From Chlamydiia bacterium (GTDB lineage: Bacteria > Chlamydiota > Chlamydiia > Chlamydiales > FEN-1388), in contig JAHFTM010000144.1 of NCBI GenBank assembly GCA_023269335.1, positions 1 through 5,669 on the forward strand: DNA of 5,669 nucleotides. Direction: 5' to 3'. Made by a program: the position numbers and the translations under genes. The notes beneath the pieces were generated by a model. The model saw only the letters and a program-made list of their open reading frames with translations. It did no database searches and was not told the origin of the DNA. Shown piece by piece: positions 1-3,950 of this stretch; the first letter of the stretch is position 1; each line of letters starts with the position of its first letter.

Positions 1-187
1 AAACATGAACCAAGTGGGCTTCAAAATAGCCTATTGGGATAAAAATGTAGAACGACCACAGGCACCCTATCTTGCAGAAATTCGTTTTATTGGTGGAGTT
101 TTACACTACTACGAAGCAGACCCACAAACTCAAGCCTTACACCTTATTTTTCAAGAGTCATATGACCAAGCAATAGCTTTTTTACAG
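1..187 (+). repeat. Direct repeat, left copy (3' end of paralogous gene)
   Basis: This stretch aligns without gaps to 1515-1701 at an offset of 1514 bases. Bases 1-120 are identical. Bases 121-187 carry six mismatches (121, 125, 141, 157, 160, 175), giving 181/187 overall. Beyond 187 the two copies diverge, just before their respective stop codons. The left boundary is unknown because the window starts inside the repeat. It reflects gene duplication rather than a mobile element: both copies are in frame and no terminal inverted repeats are seen. Confidence 0.95.
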
Positions 188-205
188 ACACACACAAAAT
201 CATAG
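1..205 (+). CDS. C-terminal end of a paralogue of the 411-aa exported protein (5' end outside window)
   Basis: Only the last ~67 codons are present; the frame is open to the first base, so the gene enters from the left. The visible residues match the C-terminus of the complete protein encoded at 481-1716 (its residues 346-411). They share the block around FKIAYWDKN, then APYLAEIRFIGG and LHYYEADP, and differ at Q/K, H/R, I/M and in the last few residues (THTKS against AQKN). The ATG at position 5 aligns with an internal methionine (residue 347) of the complete paralogue and has no Shine-Dalgarno sequence in view. It is therefore almost certainly not the real start. The function is unknown. 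By analogy with the paralogue, the full protein would be about 400 residues and exported. I am confident that this is a coding 3' end and have no basis for a product name. Confidence 0.8.
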   Translation, partial: NMNQVGFKIAYWDKNVERPQAPYLAEIRFIGGVLHYYEADPQTQALHLIFQESYDQAIAFLQTHTKS

Positions 206-207
206 AT

Positions 208-477
208 GCACAGAACATTCAGAGATTTATTGTTGCTGCATTTGCTCCTGGCGGGTTTATTGGAGAAGATCTCTGTTTTCGTCGTACCCACTATGTGAGC
301 ATGCGAGATGTTGTTCCATGGTTTGATTATGTAGGATTTGTCATGAATTGGAACTCAATAGAATTTTTGTGGCCACATAGAAAGGCTCCAAAATTTGATC
401 ATTCTTTTAAAAGTCTTACGTACTTCAATTCTTTAAAAGATGAAGTTGATGACTATTGCGAAAACCTTGCGAGTTAA
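208..477 (+). pseudogene. Unrecognised short ORF, probably a 3' gene remnant
   Basis: This frame is open from base 166 to the TAA at 475-477. From about 208 its translation looks like real protein (AQNIQRFIVAAFAPGGF, then DVVPWFDYVGFVMNWN and ENLAS at the end), rich in aromatic residues and compositionally like a folded globular segment. Protein-like sequence continues upstream of the only possible starts, GTG 295 and ATG 301, and neither has a Shine-Dalgarno sequence. The best reading is therefore a C-terminal fragment of a gene whose 5' part was lost when the neighbouring paralogue was placed upstream. If translated from 295 it would make 60 residues. The next gene starts 3 bases after its stop. 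I do not recognise the family. The alternatives are a genuine small gene with a poor start, or a fortuitous frame. Confidence 0.4.
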
Positions 478-480
478 AAT

Positions 481-1716
481 ATGAAAGTAAAAAAGCTCCT
501 TTGGTCTATTATTCTTCTGAGTTGCTGGAACAATATACTGCTATTTGGGGAGGTAGATTACAGAGACAAGGAGAAAATTTGCAATCAAGTGATGGCTGAA
601 GCTGCAAAAGAGATCCAAGAAAAATTTCCCGTCTCTTGTGGGGGTGTTGGAGGTGCGGGTCTTGGAGGTGTCACAAGAGAGACTTTTTTATCATTTCAAC
701 TCATTCGCACAATGACAATTGAACAGTTACGAGTTTTAGCTGTCGCTTGGATGGATATTTTTTCAAAGCATCTCAATGGATCGAAAGAACTACGGCCATT
801 TCTCGTAGAATACCCTTTTCCTCCATCATGCATTACATTTGATTGTTATATTTATAAAACTGAACGACGAGAAAGGAAACCTGGCGATTTAATGGGTTTT
901 GACATACGTCAAGGTATTGTGCGCTATGAGGCCAGATCCGCAGAGAACCGATTAGAATTTATACAGACCGAAACATATGAAAAGGCCAAGCAAATTGTGC
1001 TAAAGGAGCTTCAGGAAAAAGGATACACACCTCACGATCTTATTTCCTATGCACAGAGCATTATCCCTCCTCCTTCAACAATAGATCAACTCTCTACCTG
1101 GGAAAAAGCAAAAGAGAACATTAAAAATGCACCCTTTTTGCTTCTTCATTGGGTATTTTCTCATCTCCCTCATCCTAAAGGAAAACAATACCCTAAATAC
1201 TTTGGCGGTGATGAGTTTGTTGGTATGTGTTGGACACTTGATGAGTATGGAACACAAGTTGCTAAAAAAGAGGGCATGCAGTTCTACAGAGTTTCAAATG
1301 TCACTCAAAGTACTGACCCAAACCCCGTTTATTTCTTAGCATTTTTTGATTCTCATTCCAAAACCCTACCAGAAGGTAGAATTTTAGCTTCATCATTAGC
1401 ACAAGATTTGTGGAAAATGGTCTCAACAAGCCCTGAAGTACAATCCTATCAAGATGATAAGAGAGAATTTTATGCTAATAACCCCTACCAGAAAAAGATT
1501 TTTACGGAAAAAGTAAACATGAACCAAGTGGGCTTCAAAATAGCCTATTGGGATAAAAATGTAGAACGACCACAGGCACCCTATCTTGCAGAAATTCGTT
1601 TTATTGGTGGAGTTTTACACTACTACGAAGCAGATCCAAAAACTCAAGCCTTACGCCTTATTTTTCAAGAATCCTATGACCAAGCAATGGCTTTTTTACA
1701 GGCGCAGAAAAACTAG
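481..1716 (+). CDS. Exported protein of unknown function, 411 aa, member of a local paralogous family
   Basis: The N-terminus has a lysine-rich start (MKVKK) and a hydrophobic stretch to about residue 22, typical of a Sec signal. A cysteine at residue 15, preceded by L-L-S, could be a weak lipobox, so a lipoprotein is possible. The predicted mature protein has a glycine-rich patch (54-63, GGVGGAGLGG), a helical segment MTIEQLRVLAVAWMDIF (78-94), the motif LRPFLVEYPFPP (104-115), a basic/charged stretch (127-136), and a C-terminal module from about 348 (FKIAYWDKN, APYLAEIRFIGG, LHYYEADP). That last module is repeated in the partial gene at the left edge. No catalytic motif was recognised. The start at 481 keeps the signal peptide intact; only a weak GAG lies 7 bases before it, and the stop of the upstream fragment is 3 bases away. 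It converges on the TPR gene. Location is probably periplasm or outer membrane; function is unknown. Confidence 0.85.
   Translation: MKVKKLLWSIILLSCWNNILLFGEVDYRDKEKICNQVMAEAAKEIQEKFPVSCGGVGGAGLGGVTRETFLSFQLIRTMTIEQLRVLAVAWMDIFSKHLNGSKELRPFLVEYPFPPSCITFDCYIYKTERRERKPGDLMGFDIRQGIVRYEARSAENRLEFIQTETYEKAKQIVLKELQEKGYTPHDLISYAQSIIPPPSTIDQLSTWEKAKENIKNAPFLLLHWVFSHLPHPKGKQYPKYFGGDEFVGMCWTLDEYGTQVAKKEGMQFYRVSNVTQSTDPNPVYFLAFFDSHSKTLPEGRILASSLAQDLWKMVSTSPEVQSYQDDKREFYANNPYQKKIFTEKVNMNQVGFKIAYWDKNVERPQAPYLAEIRFIGGVLHYYEADPKTQALRLIFQESYDQAMAFLQAQKN
1515..1701 (+). repeat. Direct repeat, right copy (3' end of the 411-aa gene)
   Basis: This is the second copy of the sequence at 1-187, covering codons 346-407 of the 411-aa gene. 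Its first 120 bases are identical to the left copy. Of the six mismatches that follow, three are synonymous and three change the residue (Q/K, H/R, I/M). Confidence 0.95.
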
Positions 1717-1731
1717 TACACACTTAGAAGA

Positions 1732-2127
1732 TTAGCTGTAGGCCAATAGAAGGGCCGAAGCGTAGCTTGCAATGAAGGGATTGGAGTCTTTTTTTAAGAT
1801 GGCAGCAAGCTTCACTCCCTCATCTATTTTCCCTGACATAAAAAAGGCTTTGGCTAAGTTGAGAAGGGTTGGTGAATGGTCGCCTTCAATTTGCAGGGCT
1901 CGGTCAAGGTATTTGATCGCCTGTTCTGGCTTATTGAGCTCCACATAAATGGCGCCAAGCGTTTGAGCATCGTAACTACTTTCGGGGCTTAAGACAACGA
2001 GAGCCTCAAAAAAAGGAAGTGCAGTATCATACTTACCTTGACGGATGTAGGAGTAGCCAGCGTTACGTAGCTCTTCAAGATGATCTTCTGACCAGCCAAG
2101 CTTTTGCATCCAGTTGATACGACCCAT
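1732..2127 (-). CDS. TPR protein, positional equivalent of chlamydial CT274 (possible type III secretion chaperone-like)
   Basis: The 131-residue protein is almost entirely tetratricopeptide repeat. Three repeats can be read: residues 16-50 (AGYSYIRQGKYDTALPFF core), 51-84 (LGAIYVELNKPEQAIKYLD core) and 85-118 (LAKAFFMSGKIDEGVKLA core), each with the usual G/Y/A-F/A-P spacing. A short N-terminal segment and a hydrophobic tail (ASALLLAYS) complete it. There is no signal peptide, so it is cytoplasmic. Three-repeat TPR proteins of this size resemble SycD/LcrH class II type III secretion chaperones but are shorter than the usual ~165 residues, so the chaperone role is inference. The start is supported by purine-rich AAGGAAAAAGGG just upstream. 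It lies 20 bases downstream of the 151-aa gene and is probably co-transcribed with it. Placing it beside CT273- and mraW-like genes matches the arrangement I recall from Chlamydia trachomatis. Confidence 0.88.
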   Translation of the reverse strand: MGRINWMQKLGWSEDHLEELRNAGYSYIRQGKYDTALPFFEALVVLSPESSYDAQTLGAIYVELNKPEQAIKYLDRALQIEGDHSPTLLNLAKAFFMSGKIDEGVKLAAILKKDSNPFIASYASALLLAYS

Positions 2128-2147
2128 TTACCCTTTTTCCTTGTTCC

Positions 2148-2603
2148 TTATCCTTGTAAAAACTGCCCAATTCTGCCACCGATGTAGCGGATGAGTTCAT
2201 TAATCTTTTCAATCTGCTGAAAGCAACCTTTAAGGGTTGTTTTTTCGCTCTCTTCCTCAGGTGATCCACACTCTATAGAATCCAATTTTTCTTCTTCTTC
2301 TTTTTGTCCTTCTGCAGAGCCGAAAATAGGAATGATGCGATGGAAGGCAAAAGGTGAGCGCCGCTGCGCAGGATAGCGTTTGGGGGGAAAAAAATAGGCC
2401 CATGGTGCATGAATCGTGGCTACCCCCATCAATAGGTCAAGCTCTGACAGCTTAGGGTAGATATCAACAATGAGCGCTTGAGCTGGCACACCTTGCGCCT
2501 CAGGCATATGGTACTGCTGACGCACTTGCTCGATAAGCTCGGTTCTGCGGGCATATTGAATGTAAATTCCAATATCAAATTTATCGATCGTTACAGCTGG
2601 CAT
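2148..2603 (-). CDS. Chlamydia-specific hypothetical protein, positional equivalent of CT273
   Basis: The 151-residue protein has no signal peptide or membrane span and should be cytoplasmic. Three parts are visible. Residues 1-70 form a mixed helix/strand domain (TIDKFDIGIYIQYARR at 5-20, VPAQALIVDIYPKL at 39-52). Residues 73-92 are proline- and arginine-rich (PPKRYPAQRRSPFAF). Residues 98-121 are strongly acidic (KEEEEK and PEEESEK) and are followed by a short helix, LKGCFQQIEKINELIRYIG (124-142). No catalytic motif was recognised. The start is well supported by AGGAG seven bases before the ATG. It is divergent from rsmH and followed after 20 bases by the TPR gene. Its identity rests on this gene order, remembered from C. 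trachomatis, not on an alignment; its function is unknown. Confidence 0.82.
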   Translation of the reverse strand: MPAVTIDKFDIGIYIQYARRTELIEQVRQQYHMPEAQGVPAQALIVDIYPKLSELDLLMGVATIHAPWAYFFPPKRYPAQRRSPFAFHRIIPIFGSAEGQKEEEEKLDSIECGSPEEESEKTTLKGCFQQIEKINELIRYIGGRIGQFLQG

Positions 2604-2623
2604 AGTCTCACTCCTGTACCTTC

Positions 2624-2652
2624 ATTGTATCATAGAATATTTTTAGATACAA
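2624..2652 (-). promoter_or_regulatory. Candidate sigma-70-type promoter for the minus-strand CT273-CT274-like operon
   Basis: Reading the minus strand, TTGTAT (2652-2647), a 17-base spacer and TACAAT (2629-2624) form a plausible -35/-10 pair. A TG one base before the -10 gives an extended -10. The -35 matches the consensus at only three positions. The expected start near 2617 would leave a very short leader beginning just before the AGGAG at 2615-2611. This is prediction only. Confidence 0.45.
2625..2652. promoter_or_regulatory. Inverted repeat (7+7 bp) between divergent operons, possible operator
   Basis: TTGTATC at 2625-2631 is the exact reverse complement of GATACAA at 2646-2652, with a 14-base AT-rich spacer. 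The arm centres are 21 bp apart, about two helical turns, as expected for a dimeric DNA-binding protein. The arms coincide with candidate -35 and -10 elements in both directions: TTGTAT-17-TACAAA reads rightwards and TTGTAT-17-TACAAT leftwards. The symmetry may be a regulator site, or a by-product of two back-to-back promoters. Confidence 0.4.
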
Positions 2653-2681
2653 ATAATGCAGAAAAATTTACGCGATTTCTC

Positions 2682-2687
2682 TATACT
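2682..2687 (+). promoter_or_regulatory. Alternative -10 element for rsmH
   Basis: TATACT matches the -10 consensus at five of six positions and lies 22 bases before the rsmH start codon. No good -35 is seen 16-18 bases upstream. It is an alternative to the weaker rightward promoter inside the inverted repeat at 2625-2653. Confidence 0.25.
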
Positions 2688-2709
2688 CTACGAGAAAAAC
2701 CAATAAACT

Positions 2710-3579
2710 ATGCATATTTCTGTCCTACAAGAAGAATTTTTATCCTTTTTCCGCAACCGCCCTATCCGTCGTTTTGTCGATGGCACACTGGGTGCAGGTG
2801 GCCACAGCCTGGCGCTTTTACAAGAACACCCAGAAATTGAAGAGCTGATCGGCATTGACCAAGATACAAATGCACTCGCCATTGCTAAAGAACGCCTCAA
2901 AGATTTTGCCCCTAAAGTGCGCTTTGTACATGCCAACTTCGAAGAGCTCAAACAGGTTGTGGGCTCACAAGCTGCAATTGATGGCATTTTTCTCGATTTA
3001 GGCGTCTCCTCTATGCAGCTCGATCAAGAAGGGCGCGGCTTTAGCTTCTTACGTGATGGTCCACTTGACATGCGCATGAATCCCCATGAAACCCTTACTG
3101 CAGAAGATATTATCAATTCATGGCCAGAGGCAGATCTTGCGAAGATTTTTTATGAACTTGGAGAAGAAAGAAGATCGCGCCAAGCTGCTAAAGCAATCGT
3201 ACAAGCACGAAGAAAAGAGCGCATCACAACGACCGGTAAACTTGCTGAAATTATCTCCTCAGTGATCTATCGCCGTGGCAAACTCCATCCAGCCACTCTC
3301 ATTTTTCAAGCACTTCGCCTTGCTGTCAACCGCGAACTTGAAGTGATCACCTCTTTACTACCTAATGCCATTGATTTGCTTGCTCCAGGTGGTAGAATGG
3401 GAGTGATCTCCTTTCACAGCTTAGAAGATCGCATCGTAAAAGAGACTTTTAAGAAAAACCCGCATATTCAAATTCTTACTAAAAAGCCACTAGTCGCTGA
3501 TTATCAAGAGTCTAGAAAAAATCCACGCGCCCGTAGCGCTAAATTGCGCTTTTGCGAAAAACTACCTCAAATAATTTAA
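2710..3579 (+). CDS. rsmH: 16S rRNA (cytosine(1402)-N(4))-methyltransferase RsmH (MraW)
   Basis: RsmH uses S-adenosylmethionine to methylate N4 of C1402 (E. coli numbering) in the decoding centre of 16S rRNA, in the cytoplasm. The family signature is complete: an HISVL start (2-6), SAM-binding motif DGTLGAGGHS (24-33), GIDQD (48-52), FLDLGVSS (94-101), GRGFSF (108-113) with LDMRM (119-123), GEERRSR (151-157), the HPAT...ALRLAVNREL segment (193-210), GVISFHSLEDRIVK (231-244) and the C-terminal SRKNPRARSAKLR (268-280). At 289 residues it is slightly shorter than the ~310-residue E. coli protein, mainly through a short N-terminus. The start is fixed: an in-frame TAA lies at 2704-2706 and ATG 2710 is the only usable codon before the first motif. 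The Shine-Dalgarno is weak. It heads the rsmH-ftsL-pbp3 cluster; unlike many bacteria, no mraZ precedes it. Confidence 0.97.
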   Translation: MHISVLQEEFLSFFRNRPIRRFVDGTLGAGGHSLALLQEHPEIEELIGIDQDTNALAIAKERLKDFAPKVRFVHANFEELKQVVGSQAAIDGIFLDLGVSSMQLDQEGRGFSFLRDGPLDMRMNPHETLTAEDIINSWPEADLAKIFYELGEERRSRQAAKAIVQARRKERITTTGKLAEIISSVIYRRGKLHPATLIFQALRLAVNRELEVITSLLPNAIDLLAPGGRMGVISFHSLEDRIVKETFKKNPHIQILTKKPLVADYQESRKNPRARSAKLRFCEKLPQII

Positions 3580-3595
3580 AGAGTCAGAGGTGATT

Positions 3596-3614
3596 CCCTA
3601 TTTGAAAATTAGGG
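3596..3614 (+). other. Short hairpin in the rsmH-ftsL intergenic region
   Basis: CCCTA at 3596-3600 pairs with TAGGG at 3610-3614. The stem can extend past one T-T mismatch by two T-A pairs, leaving a 3-base GAA loop. No run of T follows, so it is not a standard intrinsic terminator. It may be an mRNA processing or stability element, or chance. Confidence 0.3.
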
Positions 3615-3646
3615 CAGAGATCGCTACACTCAATTCAAAGTTTCAC

Positions 3647-3652
3647 AGGCGG
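3647..3652 (+). promoter_or_regulatory. Ribosome binding site fixing the ftsL start
   Basis: AGGCGG matches the AGGAGG Shine-Dalgarno consensus at five of six bases and stands seven bases before ATG 3660. The frame is open upstream back to a TGA at 3603-3605 but contains no ATG, so this site decides the start. Confidence 0.65.
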
Positions 3653-3659
3653 TAGCAAT

Positions 3660-3950
3660 ATGCTCTTTCTTGTTCGTCTTATTCTTTGTGTCCTGATTTT
3701 TGGAGTCTCTCTGTACTCGTACATCAACCGCCACAACAATCTCACCCAATTCCGCATTCAAGTACCACTCTTAACAAAGAAGCTAAAAAGTATTGAAGAT
3801 GAAAACACACGCCTTATGTTTGAGATTGAAAAATTTGAAAACCCTCTGAATTTGATGGAACTAGCTCGAAAGCCGCAGTATGGATACTTGAAACATCCTT
3901 ACGTGTCAGATATCATTCATGTTCAACTTGAAAATAAGACTGAAAATTAA
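3660..3950 (+). CDS. ftsL: FtsL-like cell division protein (positional equivalent of CT271)
   Basis: This 96-residue protein has FtsL architecture: a single N-terminal membrane span (about residues 2-21, after almost no cytoplasmic tail), then a helical, probably coiled-coil stretch (about 27-61, with LLTKKLKSIEDENTRL) and a short C-terminal tail. The motif FENPLNLMELARKPQYGYL (59-77) matches the family pattern of an N-P turn followed by a helix ending near a G-L. FtsL is a divisome protein that, with FtsB, activates the FtsWI septal synthase. FtsL proteins are poorly conserved in sequence, so the call rests on architecture and position between rsmH and pbp3, where FtsL normally sits. The rsmH gap is 80 bases. 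Its stop overlaps the next start by one base (TAATG), which suggests translational coupling to pbp3. Confidence 0.82.
   Translation: MLFLVRLILCVLIFGVSLYSYINRHNNLTQFRIQVPLLTKKLKSIEDENTRLMFEIEKFENPLNLMELARKPQYGYLKHPYVSDIIHVQLENKTEN

Noticed and set aside
5..205. A separate 66-residue gene starting at ATG 5.
   Set aside because: The ATG corresponds to internal methionine 347 of the full-length paralogue and the frame is open to the window edge, so this is the tail of a truncated gene.
206..298. Thirty-residue leucine-rich frame starting directly after the left gene's stop, resembling a signal peptide.
   Set aside because: There is no Shine-Dalgarno, and it overlaps the more protein-like frame ending at 477. 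The leucine richness comes from the ttgttgctg-type base composition.
1075..1339. Small open frames on both strands within the 411-aa gene.
   Set aside because: They are contained in a long, well-behaved coding frame and show no independent start signals.
1..1716. Insertion sequence or composite mobile element bounded by the direct repeat.
   Set aside because: The repeat is in-frame coding sequence. There is no transposase, no terminal inverted repeats and no target-site duplication.
1717..1731. Bidirectional terminator between the convergent genes.
   Set aside because: Only 15 bases separate the stops, and no GC-rich stem with a T run was found there.
2478..2987. Open frames overlapping the CT273-like gene and the start of rsmH (2478-2840 plus, 2688-2987 minus).
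   Set aside because: They cross two well-supported genes and their divergent promoter region. Their translations are low-complexity and lack ribosome binding sites.
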